This document shows positions 9,535 to 18,884 of a stretch of DNA of 64,000 bases, in pieces; position 1 is the stretch's first letter; every line of letters starts with the position of its first letter. This stretch comes from DATAES01 sp963721305. GTDB taxonomy: Bacteria; Actinomycetota; Acidimicrobiia; Acidimicrobiales; JACDCH01. Below the pieces are notes generated by a model that saw only the letters and a program-made list of their open reading frames with translations, searched no databases and was not told where the DNA came from. Made by a program: the position numbers and the translations under genes. The DNA lies in contig CAVRIR010000002.1 in assembly GCA_963721305.1 (NCBI GenBank), forward strand, positions 1 to 64,000, given 5' to 3'.

Positions 9535-10746
9535 CTACTCGATGCGCATCCCGGAGATCGCCCGGGCGATCACCAGCTGCTGGATCTGCTCGGTGCCTTC
9601 GAAGATGTCGTAGATCTTCGCGTCGCGGTGCCAGCGCTCGACCGGGTACTCGCGGACGTAGCCGTAACCGCCGAGGATCTGGATGGCGCGCTCGGTCACC
9701 CACACGGCGACCCGTCCGGCCTTCAGCTTCGACATCGAGCCCTCGCCGTTGGAGTACTGGCCGTTGCGGCCGAGCCACGCGGCGCGCCACACCAGCAAGC
9801 GGGCAGCATCGATCTCGGTCGCCATGTCAGCGAGCGTGAACGCGATCGCCTGGTTCTCGATGATCGGCTTGCCGAACTGCTTGCGTTCCTTCGCGTACTC
9901 GAGCGCGTACTCGTACGCGGCGCGTGCGATGCCGATCGCCTGCGACCCGACGATCGGGCGCGACGACTCGAACGTCGACATCGCCGCCTGCACCCGCCCA
10001 CTCTTGCCTTCGCGCGCACGAGCGAGACGCTCGTCGAGCTTCTCCTTGCCGCCGAGCAGGCACGAGCCCGGGACGCGCACGTCGTTGAGGATCACCTCGG
10101 CGGTGTGCGACGCGCGGATGCCGAGCTTCTTGAACTTCGATCCCTGCGACAGGCCCGGCGTGTTCGGCGGAATGACGAAGCTCGCCTGGCCCCGCCCCTT
10201 GAGCGCAGCATCGACCGACGCGACGACCACGTGGATGTCGGCGATGCCGCCGTTGGTGATCCACGTCTTCTGGCCGTTGAGAACCCACTCGTCCTTCGCC
10301 TCGTCGTACACGGCGCGGGTCTTCAGCCCCGAGACATCCGATCCGGCATCCGGCTCGCTCACGCAGAACGCGGCGAGCGCCAGCTTGTCGGGCGTCCCGA
10401 AGCACTGCGGCACCCACTCCATGATCTGGTCGGGCGTGCCGTTGCCGAAGATGCCCGCGACGCCGAGCGTGGTGCCCACGATGGCGAGGCCGATGCCGGC
10501 ATCGCCCCAGAACAGCTCCTCGTTGAACACCGGCATCATCAAGCCGGTCGGGTCCGAGAAGGCGTTTGCAATGAAGTCGAACGAGTACAGGCCGATCTTC
10601 GCCGCCTCCTCGATGACCGGCCACGGGGTCTCCTCCCGCTCGTCCCATTCGTGAGCGGCCGGACGGATGACGTCCTCGGCGAAGTCGTGGACCCATTTCT
10701 GGATCTGGAGCTGGTCCTCGTTGAGAGCGAGGGAGAAATCGGGCAT
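9535..10746 (-). CDS. Acyl-CoA dehydrogenase
   Basis: This 403-residue protein of normal family length should oxidise an acyl-CoA to the 2,3-enoyl-CoA using FAD. It shows the FAD/substrate loops FCVSEPDAGSD and NGQKTWITNGG and the C-terminal signature YDIFEGTEQIQQL, in which the catalytic-base Glu is kept (about residue 383). QILGGYGYVREYPVER is the usual C-terminal domain motif. A perfect palindrome lies 48 nt upstream of the ATG and is probably its repressor site. Substrate chain length cannot be told from sequence; it could also act on branched or aromatic acyl-CoA. Confidence 0.93.
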   Translation of the reverse strand: MPDFSLALNEDQLQIQKWVHDFAEDVIRPAAHEWDEREETPWPVIEEAAKIGLYSFDFIANAFSDPTGLMMPVFNEELFWGDAGIGLAIVGTTLGVAGIFGNGTPDQIMEWVPQCFGTPDKLALAAFCVSEPDAGSDVSGLKTRAVYDEAKDEWVLNGQKTWITNGGIADIHVVVASVDAALKGRGQASFVIPPNTPGLSQGSKFKKLGIRASHTAEVILNDVRVPGSCLLGGKEKLDERLARAREGKSGRVQAAMSTFESSRPIVGSQAIGIARAAYEYALEYAKERKQFGKPIIENQAIAFTLADMATEIDAARLLVWRAAWLGRNGQYSNGEGSMSKLKAGRVAVWVTERAIQILGGYGYVREYPVERWHRDAKIYDIFEGTEQIQQLVIARAISGMRIE

Positions 10747-10793
10747 TGCTGCTACCTCAGGGGTGAAGACGATCCGCCCGCCCGGCTACCCAA

Positions 10794-10809
10794 GTTACCG
10801 GTCGGTAAC
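10794..10809. promoter_or_regulatory. TetR-type operator upstream of acyl-CoA dehydrogenase
   Basis: GTTACCGGTCGGTAAC has two perfect 7-bp arms (GTTACCG/CGGTAAC) around a 2-bp centre. It sits in the 71-bp gap between the MFS gene's end and the acyl-CoA dehydrogenase start, in promoter position. This size and symmetry fit TetR-family repressors, which often control acyl-CoA dehydrogenases. No TetR gene is in the window. Confidence 0.6.
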
Positions 10810-10817
10810 CTTCAAAG

Positions 10818-12080
10818 TTAGAGGTTCGCCCCTACGTGGACAACATCGGGCTGGCGTGACCTCGGCAACAGCGCAAGGGCCACGAGCACGAGCGCGGCGC
10901 CGAAGATGTAGGGCGCCGGGACCGATCGCCCGAACAGCACGCCGGCGACCGCCGGCCCGACCGAGCGAGCGAGACCGCCGACCGACTGCTGGAACCCGAG
11001 CGCGGTGCCGCGCCGGTTGCGCGCCGCCCGTCCCGCCACCATCGACGACAGCGTCGGCGACGCGAGGCCCTGGCCGATGACGAGGAGCACGAGCGCGGGC
11101 ACGAGTGTGAACCACCCGTCGTCGACCGCGATCAGCGCGAGCCCGAGCGCGTTGCAGGTGAGGCCGGTGCGCACGGTCCTGATCTCGCCGAGGCGGGCGA
11201 CGACGGGATGGATGAATCCCCCCTGCACGAGCACGAGCCCCATGCCGATCAGGAAGAACACGCCGTAGGTCGCGCTCTCGGACAGGTTGAAGCGCGCTTC
11301 GGTGAGCAACGAGAACGTCGCCTCGAACCCACTGAACGCGACGAGCGAGACGAACGTCGCGAACAGCACACGGCGCAACTCGCTCGCCCGCCCGCGCCCG
11401 GACGACTGTGGTTGGTCGGCCGGTTCGGCGGTCGCGGTCGCCGACGCCGTTTCCGGCGCCGCTTGATGGGCCGACCGGGGGTGGGTCTCGGGAAGGCGCC
11501 GGATGGCGACGATGGCGTTCGCCGCGGCGATGGCAGCGGCGATGAAGAACGGCAGGCGGTGGTTGATGAGCGCGGCGATGCCGCCGATCGCCGGTCCGAG
11601 CGCGAAGCCCGCACCGAATGCGGCGCCGAGCAGTCCGAGGAGTCGGGCTCGGTCTTCTTCCGGCGCGACATCGGTCACCGCGGCCTGCGCGACCGAGACG
11701 CTGGAACCGCTCGCACCGTCGACGATCCGGCCCAGGAACAGCAGCAAGAGAGAACCGGCGAGCCCCGTCAGGAGGCTTCCGACCGCGGTGCCCGCCAGCG
11801 ACAGGATGATGATCGGCTTGCGGCCGAACCGATCCGACAGCCGGCCCGTGATCGGCGAGAACACCACCTGCGCGATGGAGAACGACGCGACGAGGAGTCC
11901 CGCGACTGCAGCGGAGGCACCCGCGTCGCGTGCGTAGCGGGCAAGGACGGGGAACAGGATCCCGAAACCGACGAGGTCGAGGGCAACGGTGGTCCAGATG
12001 ACGCCGAAGCCCTTGGGCAGCGGCCGCCGTTCCCGTCTCTGTCTGGTCGACCGTGAGCCGCGCACGGCGGCCAAGCCCAT
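10818..12080 (-). CDS. MFS drug/metabolite efflux transporter
   Basis: This 420-residue protein has about 12 membrane helices in two six-helix halves joined by a polar loop rich in Ala/Thr/Glu (about 205-235). The MFS motif A is clear: GRLSDRFGRKP after helix 2. ALGPAIGGIAALI resembles the motif C region (GPxxGG) of drug:H+ antiporters in the TetA/12-TMS group. It probably exports a small toxic or signalling compound. It lies upstream of the acyl-CoA dehydrogenase on the same strand but is separated from it by an operator, so it is likely a separate unit. Its own upstream gap contains the first 110-bp palindromic element. Confidence 0.88.
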   Translation of the reverse strand: MGLAAVRGSRSTRQRRERRPLPKGFGVIWTTVALDLVGFGILFPVLARYARDAGASAAVAGLLVASFSIAQVVFSPITGRLSDRFGRKPIIILSLAGTAVGSLLTGLAGSLLLLFLGRIVDGASGSSVSVAQAAVTDVAPEEDRARLLGLLGAAFGAGFALGPAIGGIAALINHRLPFFIAAAIAAANAIVAIRRLPETHPRSAHQAAPETASATATAEPADQPQSSGRGRASELRRVLFATFVSLVAFSGFEATFSLLTEARFNLSESATYGVFFLIGMGLVLVQGGFIHPVVARLGEIRTVRTGLTCNALGLALIAVDDGWFTLVPALVLLVIGQGLASPTLSSMVAGRAARNRRGTALGFQQSVGGLARSVGPAVAGVLFGRSVPAPYIFGAALVLVALALLPRSRQPDVVHVGANL

Positions 12081-12149
12081 GCCGTCAGGACGCCAGTCGT
12101 CAAGTCGGACGTCCGCGCCGCCGTCCGTTCCCGGTGTCCGTTCCGTCGC

Positions 12150-12259
12150 TCACATTGATGGCTGAGCCACCGATTCGGTCGGTCGGGCTTCACAGAATCG
12201 AGCGGCGGTCGTTCTGTGAAGTGCGTGCCACCGATCCGGTCGGTGAGACATCAATGTGA
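12150..12259. repeat. 110-bp composite palindromic intergenic element, copy A
   Basis: The element is bounded by a perfect 10-bp inverted repeat (TCACATTGAT at 12150-12159, ATCAATGTGA at 12250-12259). Inside lie a central inverted repeat (TCACAGAA/TTCTGTGA, element positions 41-48 and 63-70) and two lateral ACCGAtTCGGT-type palindromes. Copy B at 55417-55526 has the same length and the same position of every palindrome, but different loop bases. No reading frame is shared. It could be a REP/MITE-like mobile repeat, a protein-binding array or a structured RNA. A G-tract array starts 4 bp to its right. Confidence 0.8.
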
Positions 12260-12263
12260 GGGA

Positions 12264-12300
12264 GGGCGACGGGCGACGGGCGACGGGCGACGGGCGACGG
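12264..12300. repeat. GGGCGAC tandem repeat, five units
   Basis: Five head-to-tail copies of GGGCGAC plus a partial unit lie between element copy A and the end of cysS. Regular GGG tracts every 7 bp on the plus strand could fold into a G-quadruplex, and the number of units may vary by slippage. It lies just past the cysS stop, so it might also affect termination of cysS transcription. Confidence 0.85.
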
Positions 12301-12310
12301 AAAAAGAAAG

Positions 12311-13645
12311 TCAGCGGGGGCGGATCTTGGTGCCGTCCGGCGTGTCCTCGACGTCGTAGCCCATGGCGACCAGGTCGTCGCGCAGGGCGTCGGCACGAGC
12401 CCAGTCCTTGTTGGCACGGGCCTCGTCCCGCCCCCGGGCGACATCAAGGGCGTCTTCGCTGACCTCGCCCGCCTCGCTGTGCAGCTCGAGCCCGACCGCG
12501 CCGGCGATCTCGAACGCGGTCGCGGCGGCGGCGAGGTCATCGTTCTTGTTCGCCCGACCGACGAGGTCGAAGAGCAACGCGATCGCGGCCGGCGTGCCGA
12601 GGTCGTCGTCCATCAACCCCCGGAACCGATCGAGCGCGTCCGCGTCCGGCGCCGCATCACCGACCAGCGGTGCGAACCGGCGCGCGAACGAGTCGAGCCG
12701 CTTCAGCGCCTTCTCGGCATCGGCGACTGTTTCCTTCGTCACCTCGATCGGTGCCCGGTAGTGCGAACGGAGGACGAGCAACCGGTAGGCGCGGGCGTCC
12801 GACGACGCCACGAACTCGAGCAGATTCGTGAAGTTGTCGAGGGACTTCGACATCTTCTCGCCCTCGACCATGACCCAACCGTTGTGCACCCAGTGCCGCG
12901 CGAACGGGCGGCCCTCGGCCTCGGCCTGGGCGCGCTCGTTCTCGTGGTGGGGGAAGGCGAGATCCTGTCCACCGCCGTGGATGTCGAAGCCCTCACCCAA
13001 CAGATCGAGCGACATCACGACGCACTCGGTGTGCCAGCCCGGACGCCCGGGACCCCACGGCGACGGCCACGACGGCTCGCCCGGCTTTGCCTTCTTCCAG
13101 AGCGCGAAGTCGACGGGTGAACGCTTGTCCTCGTTGGCCTCGACGCGCGCGCCGGCGCGCAACGACTCGATCGACTGCCGGGCGAGAAGTCCGTAGTCCT
13201 CCACCCGGTCAGCCTGGAAGTACACGCCGTCGGCGGTCTCGTAGGCGACGCCGCGCACGACGAGGTCACCGATGAGCTCGACCATCTCGTCGATGTACGC
13301 GCTCGCGTGCGGATCGACCGTCGGGCGCTTGACCCCGATGGCATCCATCGCGTCGTACCAGACCCGCTCCCAGTAGGTCGCGACCTCCGTCCAATCGACG
13401 TTCTCGCGGTTGGCACGGTTGATGATGTTGTCGTCGACATCGGTGATGTTCGAGACGTAGCGGACCTCGGCGCCGGTCCACTCGATGTAGCGGCGAAGGA
13501 CGTCGAACACCAGCGAGAAGCGCCCGTGCCCGAGATGCGGCGGGCCGTACACCGTCGGACCGCACACGTACATCGACACCTTGCCGGGATCCCGTGGCTC
13601 GAGCGGACGGGCTTCGCCGCGCGCGGTGTCGAAGAGGCGCAACAC
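12311..13645 (-). CDS. cysS: Cysteine--tRNA ligase
   Basis: This class I aminoacyl-tRNA synthetase (444 residues) charges tRNA-Cys in the cytoplasm. The HIGH motif appears as PHLGHGR after MYVCGPTVYG, and the KMSKS motif as GEKMSKSLDNF (about residue 265). Zinc ligands include Cys in VCGPT, Cys in WHTEC (about 207) and the HHENE histidine. YVCGPTVY and the full anticodon-binding tail argue for CysS rather than the mycothiol ligase MshC. The GTG start has a -10 box 7 nt before it, so the mRNA is probably leaderless. It follows the P450 gene by 21 nt but likely has its own promoter. Confidence 0.95.
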   Translation of the reverse strand: MLRLFDTARGEARPLEPRDPGKVSMYVCGPTVYGPPHLGHGRFSLVFDVLRRYIEWTGAEVRYVSNITDVDDNIINRANRENVDWTEVATYWERVWYDAMDAIGVKRPTVDPHASAYIDEMVELIGDLVVRGVAYETADGVYFQADRVEDYGLLARQSIESLRAGARVEANEDKRSPVDFALWKKAKPGEPSWPSPWGPGRPGWHTECVVMSLDLLGEGFDIHGGGQDLAFPHHENERAQAEAEGRPFARHWVHNGWVMVEGEKMSKSLDNFTNLLEFVASSDARAYRLLVLRSHYRAPIEVTKETVADAEKALKRLDSFARRFAPLVGDAAPDADALDRFRGLMDDDLGTPAAIALLFDLVGRANKNDDLAAAATAFEIAGAVGLELHSEAGEVSEDALDVARGRDEARANKDWARADALRDDLVAMGYDVEDTPDGTKIRPR

Positions 13646-13658
13646 GCAGCCGAGGGTA
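13646..13658 (-). promoter_or_regulatory. Leaderless -10 promoter of cysS
   Basis: On the minus strand TACCCT (13658-13653) fits the actinobacterial -10 consensus TANNNT and ends 7 nt before GTG 13645. No ribosome site is present. Transcription would begin at or next to the start codon. Confidence 0.5.
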
Positions 13659-13666
13659 CTGCCGGG

Positions 13667-14884
13667 TCAGTAGACGACAGGAAGGGCTTTCAGGCCGCGC
13701 AGCACGAAGTGCTCGCGGTACTCGACCTCGTCGGCGTCGACCGCGAGCCGAAGTGTCGGATGGCGCGTCGCCAGCGTGTCGAAGACGACCTGTCCTTCGA
13801 GTCGGGCGAGCGCGGCACCGAGGCAGTAGTGGATGCCGTGACTGAACGTCAGGTGCTGGTTGTCCGCCCGGCCGATGTCGAGCACATCGGGGTCGGGGAA
13901 GCGCTCGGGATCACGGTTCGCGGCGGCCAGCAACGTGACGACCTGCGACCCCTTCGGGAACTGCTGACCGGCGACATGGAGGTCTTCCGTGGCGACGCGT
14001 CCCGTCACGTGGACGGGTCCGTCGTAGCGCAGCAGCTCTTCGACCGCGGAGCCCACGAGCGAACGGTCGGCGACCAACCGGTCCCACTGGTCGCGGTGCT
14101 GCATGAGCGCGAACAGTCCGTTGCCGATCAGGTTCATCGTCGTTTCGTGGCCGGCGAGGAACAGCAGCAGCACGATGCTGCGCAGCTCCTCCTCGCTCAA
14201 CACGTCGCCGGCCTCTTCGACGGCGAGCAGCCCACTCACGAGGTCGTCACGCGGCTCGGCGCGGCGCGCCTCGAAGAGCGTGTTGAAGTAGTTGATGAAG
14301 TACATCGCGGCGAGGATCCCCCGCTGCATCGTGTCTTCGTCGATGTCGCCGTCGAGCAGGCGAGTGGCATCGGACGACCAGCCTTCGAACAGATGGCGGT
14401 CCTCGACAGGTACGCCCATCAGCTCGCAGATCACGATCACAGGCAGCGGGTACGCCAAGGTCGAGATGGCGTCGAACGGCACGCCCTCTTCGACGTCGGC
14501 GAGCAGTTCGTCGGTGATCTCGCGGACGTGCTCGCGCAGTTGCTCGATGCGACGGGGCGTGAACGCCTTGGACACGAGCCGCCGCAGGCGCGTGTGGTCG
14601 GGCGGATCGAGGAACAGGAGCGTCCGGACGTTCATGGACGCGAACTCCTGCGCCTGCGGTCCGTTGAACCGCTGTTCGCCGCGATGCTCGGGACTGCTCG
14701 ACCACTTCGGGTCGCGCAGGACCGCCTCGCAGTCAGCCCAACGCGTCAGGATCCACTCGTCCACGTCGGGGTTGTATGCCAACGGCTGCTCGGCCCGGAC
14801 GCGGTGATAGAGCGGGTGCGGGTCGCGTCTCACCTCGGGAGAGAAGAGCTCTTCGCCGGTGATGCCCGTCGTCGCTTCGGACAT
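13667..14884 (-). CDS. Cytochrome P450 (CYP) monooxygenase
   Basis: This soluble bacterial-type P450 of 405 residues inserts oxygen into an unactivated C-H bond using electrons from a ferredoxin. It has the I-helix FLAGHETTMN (about 245), the K-helix ExxR (EELLR, about 283), and the heme loop FSHGIHYCLG with the thiolate Cys at about residue 353. ATG 14884 was chosen over upstream starts because MSEATTGITGEELFSPEV matches the family N-terminus and a -10 box lies 6 nt upstream. A 3Fe-4S-type ferredoxin at 18.6-18.9 kb may be its partner. Substrate unknown; steroid, fatty-acid or terpenoid substrates would fit the region. Confidence 0.93.
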   Translation of the reverse strand: MSEATTGITGEELFSPEVRRDPHPLYHRVRAEQPLAYNPDVDEWILTRWADCEAVLRDPKWSSSPEHRGEQRFNGPQAQEFASMNVRTLLFLDPPDHTRLRRLVSKAFTPRRIEQLREHVREITDELLADVEEGVPFDAISTLAYPLPVIVICELMGVPVEDRHLFEGWSSDATRLLDGDIDEDTMQRGILAAMYFINYFNTLFEARRAEPRDDLVSGLLAVEEAGDVLSEEELRSIVLLLFLAGHETTMNLIGNGLFALMQHRDQWDRLVADRSLVGSAVEELLRYDGPVHVTGRVATEDLHVAGQQFPKGSQVVTLLAAANRDPERFPDPDVLDIGRADNQHLTFSHGIHYCLGAALARLEGQVVFDTLATRHPTLRLAVDADEVEYREHFVLRGLKALPVVY

Positions 14885-14896
14885 GTTTGGACGGTA
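14885..14896 (-). promoter_or_regulatory. Leaderless -10 promoter of the P450 gene
   Basis: On the minus strand TACCGT (14896-14891) precedes ATG 14884 by 6 nt, with no ribosome site. This matches the TANNNT leaderless arrangement also seen at cysS, the CaiB gene at 49489 and the 35.3-kb divergent pair. Confidence 0.5.
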
Positions 14897-15020
14897 CGTC
14901 CGACCTCGCGACGGGGCAATGGCCGAGCCGGTGACTCCAGTCACGGCTGTGCGATCCCGATCAGGGCGGGCGATCGCGTCTGACCGGTGCGACAGGGACT
15001 CACTACCCTGCGATCGCAAG

Positions 15021-17534
15021 ATGACCAGTGTTCCCGACAAGCCGTCGATCGACGGGCTCGAATCGAAGTGGCGCGAGAAGTGGGCTGCGGACGGCACGTT
15101 CCGCTTCGACCGCACGAAGACCCGCGACGAGATCTACTCGATCGACACCCCACCGCCGACTGTGTCCGGCAGGCTGCACATCGGGCACTGCTGCTCGTTC
15201 ACCCACACCGATCTCGTGGCGCGGTACCGGCGGATGCGGGGCGCCGAGGTCTTCTACCCGATGGGCTGGGACGACAACGGGCTCAACACCGAGCGGCGGG
15301 TCCAGCTCATGCTGGGCATCGCCTGCGATCCGTCGCTGCCCTACGACCCCGACTTCGTGGCGCCCGACAAGCCGCCACGCGAACCGATCCGCGTCAGCCG
15401 ACCCAACTTCGTCGAGCAGTGCGAGCGCATCACGGCGCAGCTCGAGGAGGCGTACTTCGATCTGTGGTCGACGCTCGGACTGTCCGTCGACTGGTCGCAG
15501 TCGTACACGACCATTGGTGATCACGCGCGGCGCACGTCGCAGTACGGGTTCCTGAAGCTGCACGAGCAGGGCCGCGCCTATCGGGCCGAGTCACCGACGC
15601 TGTGGGACGTCGACATGCGCACTGCCGTCGCGCAGGCCGAGCTCGCCGATCGTGAGTTGCCCGGTGCGTACCACCGTCTGCGCTTCCTCCGCACCGACGG
15701 GCCGAGCGCGGGCGAGCCGTTGATCATCGAGACAACGCGACCCGAGCTCCTCGCCGCGTGCGTTGCAGTCGTCGCGCATCCCGATGACGTGCGCTATCAG
15801 CCGCTCTTCGGCACGGAAGCAGTCACGCCACTGTTCGGTGCGCGCGTTCCCATCGTCGCCCACGAGCTCGCGGATCCCGAGAAGGGCTCGGGCATCGCGA
15901 TGATCTGCACGTTCGGCGACACCACCGACGTCATCTGGTGGCGCGACCTCTCGCTGCCGGTGCGCGCCATCGTGGAGAAGGACGGGCGGCTGTCGATGCA
16001 GGCGCCGGCGGGCCTCGACGAGGCAGGGCGGACCGCATACGGCGAGATCGCCGGGCTCACCGTCAAGCAGGCGCAGAAACGAGTCGTCGAGCTGCTCGCC
16101 GACTCGGGCGGCATCGACGGCGACCCTCGCCCGATCATCCACCCGGTCAAGTTCTGGGAGAACGGCTCACGCCCGCTGGAGATCGTCACGAATCGCCAGT
16201 GGTTCATCCGCTACCCGCCCAAGGAAGAGCTGCTCGAGCGTGGGCGCGAGCTGCACTGGCATCCGGACTTCATGCGCGTTCGCTACGAGAACTGGGTGAA
16301 CGGGCTCATCGGCGACTGGAACATCACGCGCCAACGGTTCTTCGGTGTTCCCTTCCCGGTCTGGTATCCGCTCGACGAGGACGGCAACGTCGTCAACGAG
16401 CACCCGATCCTGGCCCGCGCCGATCGGCTGCCCGTCGATCCGTCGAGCGACGTGCCCGACGGCTACGAGCGCGACCAGCGGGACAAGCCAGGCGGGTTCA
16501 CCGGCGATCCGGACGTCATGGATACGTGGGCGACGTCATCGCTCACCCCGCAGATCGCGGGCCACTGGATCGACGACGCCGACCTGTTCGCCCGCGTCTT
16601 CCCGATGGACCTCCGACCGCAAGCGCACGAGATCATCCGCACGTGGTTGTTCTCGACCGTCGTGCGCAGCCACTACGAGTTCGGCTCGTTGCCGTTCGCC
16701 AACGCGGCCATCTCGGGCTTCGTCTTCGACCCGGACCGCAAGAAGCTGTCGAAGTCGGCCGGCAACTCGCCGGACGATCCGAACGCGGTCATCGCCGAGT
16801 ACGGCTCGGATGCCGTGCGCTACTGGGCCGCGGGCGGTCGTCCCGGCATGGACGTCGCCTTCGACCGCAACCAGCTCAAGGTCGGCCGACGTCTGGCGAT
16901 CAAGCTGCTCAACGCGTCGAAGTTCGTGCTGTCGTTCGGTGAACCGGATGCCGCAGCGGTCCCGTCCCAGCCGCTCGATCTCGCCGTGCTCGCGCAACTC
17001 GCCGACGTCGTCCGTGGGTCGACGACCGCCTTCGAGGCGTACGACTACACCAAGGCACTCGAGCGCACCGAGCCGTTCTTCTGGTCGTTCTGCGACGACT
17101 ACGTCGAGCTCGTGAAGTCGCGCGCCTACGCGGGCGACGAATCGGCACTCGTCACCCTGCGCACGGCCTTGTCGGTCGCACTGCGACTGTTCGCGCCGTT
17201 CCTCGCGTTCGTGACCGAAGAGGTCTGGTCGTGGTGGCAGGACGGTTCCGTCCATCGCGCCGCGTGGCCGTCGCCGGCCGAGCTCGGGTTCGGCGACGTC
17301 GATCCCGCGATCTTCGACGTTGCCGGCGCGGTGCTCGCCGAAATTCGCAAGGCGAAAACCGCGGCGAAGAAGTCGCTGCGCGCTGACGTCACGCGCGCCG
17401 TCGTCACCGCGCCCGAACAGCAGCTCGCCGCCCTCGAAGCGGCACGCACCGACGTCGTCGACGCTGGACGCATCGCCGAGCTCGTGACCGAGCGCGGCGA
17501 CGAGCTAGCGGTCGACGTTCTCCTCGCCGACTGA
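15021..17534 (+). CDS. valS: Valine--tRNA ligase
   Basis: This class I synthetase (837 residues) charges tRNA-Val and edits threonine-type errors. The HIGH motif is GRLHIGH (about residue 53) after DTPPPTVS. The KMSKS motif is the variant KLSKS in RKKLSKSAGNSPDDP (about 575). GGFTGDPDVMDTWATSSLTPQI is the ValS-specific DTWxxSS region, and WNITRQRFFGVPFP follows the family. It ends without the C-terminal coiled-coil arm of E. coli-type ValS, as in the shorter archaeal/actinobacterial form. ATG 15021 fits the family start (SIDGLESKWREKW). Its 3' end overlaps the convergent MscS gene by 30 nt. Confidence 0.96.
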   Translation: MTSVPDKPSIDGLESKWREKWAADGTFRFDRTKTRDEIYSIDTPPPTVSGRLHIGHCCSFTHTDLVARYRRMRGAEVFYPMGWDDNGLNTERRVQLMLGIACDPSLPYDPDFVAPDKPPREPIRVSRPNFVEQCERITAQLEEAYFDLWSTLGLSVDWSQSYTTIGDHARRTSQYGFLKLHEQGRAYRAESPTLWDVDMRTAVAQAELADRELPGAYHRLRFLRTDGPSAGEPLIIETTRPELLAACVAVVAHPDDVRYQPLFGTEAVTPLFGARVPIVAHELADPEKGSGIAMICTFGDTTDVIWWRDLSLPVRAIVEKDGRLSMQAPAGLDEAGRTAYGEIAGLTVKQAQKRVVELLADSGGIDGDPRPIIHPVKFWENGSRPLEIVTNRQWFIRYPPKEELLERGRELHWHPDFMRVRYENWVNGLIGDWNITRQRFFGVPFPVWYPLDEDGNVVNEHPILARADRLPVDPSSDVPDGYERDQRDKPGGFTGDPDVMDTWATSSLTPQIAGHWIDDADLFARVFPMDLRPQAHEIIRTWLFSTVVRSHYEFGSLPFANAAISGFVFDPDRKKLSKSAGNSPDDPNAVIAEYGSDAVRYWAAGGRPGMDVAFDRNQLKVGRRLAIKLLNASKFVLSFGEPDAAAVPSQPLDLAVLAQLADVVRGSTTAFEAYDYTKALERTEPFFWSFCDDYVELVKSRAYAGDESALVTLRTALSVALRLFAPFLAFVTEEVWSWWQDGSVHRAAWPSPAELGFGDVDPAIFDVAGAVLAEIRKAKTAAKKSLRADVTRAVVTAPEQQLAALEAARTDVVDAGRIAELVTERGDELAVDVLLAD

Positions 17535-18587
17535 ATCCTCGGGGTCGGTCGGCGACGATGCGGAGTCAGTCGCGGACAGTTGGTCGTCGACGCCGTCGTC
17601 GCGCACCCACACCGGCCACTGCATCGGCAGCCCGATGTGCCGCGCGTCGAGCGCCTCCTTGATGCGCGTGCGCAGCTCGCGCATGACCGTGAACTGCTCG
17701 GCGGGCTTCGTCTTGATGACGACGCGGATGTCGATGCCGCTCGGGCCGATCTTCTCGACGCCCCAGATCTCCGGTTCCTCGAGGAGCAGCAGCCGCCATT
17801 CGGCGTCGTTCCACAAGTCGTCGGCGACTTCCTTGATCGCCTGCTCGGCCTCGCGCACGTTCGCGTCGTACGCCACGGTGACGTCGAGCAGCGCACGCGA
17901 CCACTCCTGGCTCTTGTTGCCCACTCGCTCGATCTGACCGTTCGGCACGTACCAGACGGTGCCGTTGACGTCGCGCAAACGGGTCGTGCGCAGGCCGACC
18001 GCCTCGACCACACCGGAGGCCTCGCCCACGTCGATGATGTCACCGACGCCGTACTGGTCCTCGACCAACATGAACATGCCGGTCAGGAAGTCCTTGACGA
18101 CGCTCTGTGCTCCGAACGCGAGGGCGACACCGGCGATGCCGGCGCTCGCGATGATCGGGCCCAAGCTGACGCCGAGCTCACCGAGGATCGTGATGCCGGC
18201 GATCGTGTAGATGACCGCGGTGCTGAGGCTGCGCAGGACCGATCCGATCGTCTGCGCCCGGGACGCAGCCCGTGCTGACCCTGCCGGCGGACGGAGCCGG
18301 GCCGGGGCCCGCTCACGGATCTTCTCCATGCGCTCGCTCGACGCGGTGCCGGCGATGGTGTCGGTGAACCGCCGGATGGCGCGCCGGACGAGCCGGCTGG
18401 CGATGAACGCGACGACCACGATCAGCAGGATCCGCAGCGGCGCGCCGAACAGGAAGTCGACGAAGCCGGCGAGCGCCTTGTTGCCGGTGGCGTCGAAGAC
18501 CGTCCGGCAGGCCCAGCTCGGCGACGATCCGCAGGCGTCGACCAGCTCGGGCGATGGGGTCACGTCGAGCAGCACCGCCGGGACCAT
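17505..18587 (-). CDS. Small-conductance mechanosensitive channel (MscS family)
   Basis: This 360-residue inner-membrane channel opens on membrane tension to release solutes in osmotic downshock. Helices are at about 40-65, 115-135 and 140-170. The pore helix and beta domain read GIAGVALAFGAQSVVKDFLTGMFML, then DQYGVGDIIDVGEASGVVEAVGLRTTRLRDVNG, the hallmark MscS sequence, followed by VWYVPNGQI. The acidic C-terminal tail (about 335-360) has no domain. It is convergent with valS, overlapping it by 30 nt, and its start is just right of the ferredoxin gene's position on the same strand. Confidence 0.93.
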   Translation of the reverse strand: MVPAVLLDVTPSPELVDACGSSPSWACRTVFDATGNKALAGFVDFLFGAPLRILLIVVVAFIASRLVRRAIRRFTDTIAGTASSERMEKIRERAPARLRPPAGSARAASRAQTIGSVLRSLSTAVIYTIAGITILGELGVSLGPIIASAGIAGVALAFGAQSVVKDFLTGMFMLVEDQYGVGDIIDVGEASGVVEAVGLRTTRLRDVNGTVWYVPNGQIERVGNKSQEWSRALLDVTVAYDANVREAEQAIKEVADDLWNDAEWRLLLLEEPEIWGVEKIGPSGIDIRVVIKTKPAEQFTVMRELRTRIKEALDARHIGLPMQWPVWVRDDGVDDQLSATDSASSPTDPEDSVGEENVDR

Positions 18588-18596
18588 CGAGCGACC

Positions 18597-18884
18597 CTAC
18601 TGTCCGTTTTGGGCGGTCTTGGAGGGATCGTGAGGCAGGGGTCGATCGCCGATCCACTCGATGAAGATGCACTCGCCGGGACAGTCGTCGGCGGCCTGGA
18701 TCACCGCATGTTCGAGCGCGGGCGCCACGGCCGCCAGGCTGCCCGAGCTGCCGGGGTCGTTGAGCACTCGATCACCCTGCTTCACGTAGGCGATGCCGTC
18801 CTCGAGCAGGGTGAAGACCGCGGGCGCGTGATCGGTGCAGAGGCCGTCGCCGGTGCACAAGTCCTGATCGATCCAAACCTTCAC
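18597..18884 (-). CDS. 3Fe-4S-type ferredoxin
   Basis: This 95-residue ferredoxin starts at GTG 18884 (VKVWIDQDLC). Cysteine pattern: CTGDGLC (Cys-x5-Cys), then the APAVFTL loop, and CPGEC near residue 70, ending CIFIEW. The Cys-x5-Cys...CysPro pattern is that of single-cluster 3Fe-4S ferredoxins that feed electrons to actinobacterial P450s. The extra CPGEC cysteine might allow a 4Fe-4S cluster. The P450 3.7 kb away is the obvious candidate partner, although the two are not in one operon. It ends 9 nt before the MscS start. Confidence 0.87.
   Translation of the reverse strand: MKVWIDQDLCTGDGLCTDHAPAVFTLLEDGIAYVKQGDRVLNDPGSSGSLAAVAPALEHAVIQAADDCPGECIFIEWIGDRPLPHDPSKTAQNGQ

Noticed and set aside
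13307..14983. 558-codon open frame on the plus strand
   Set aside because: Antisense to cysS and the P450, both with complete catalytic motifs; long shadow frames are common in high-GC DNA.
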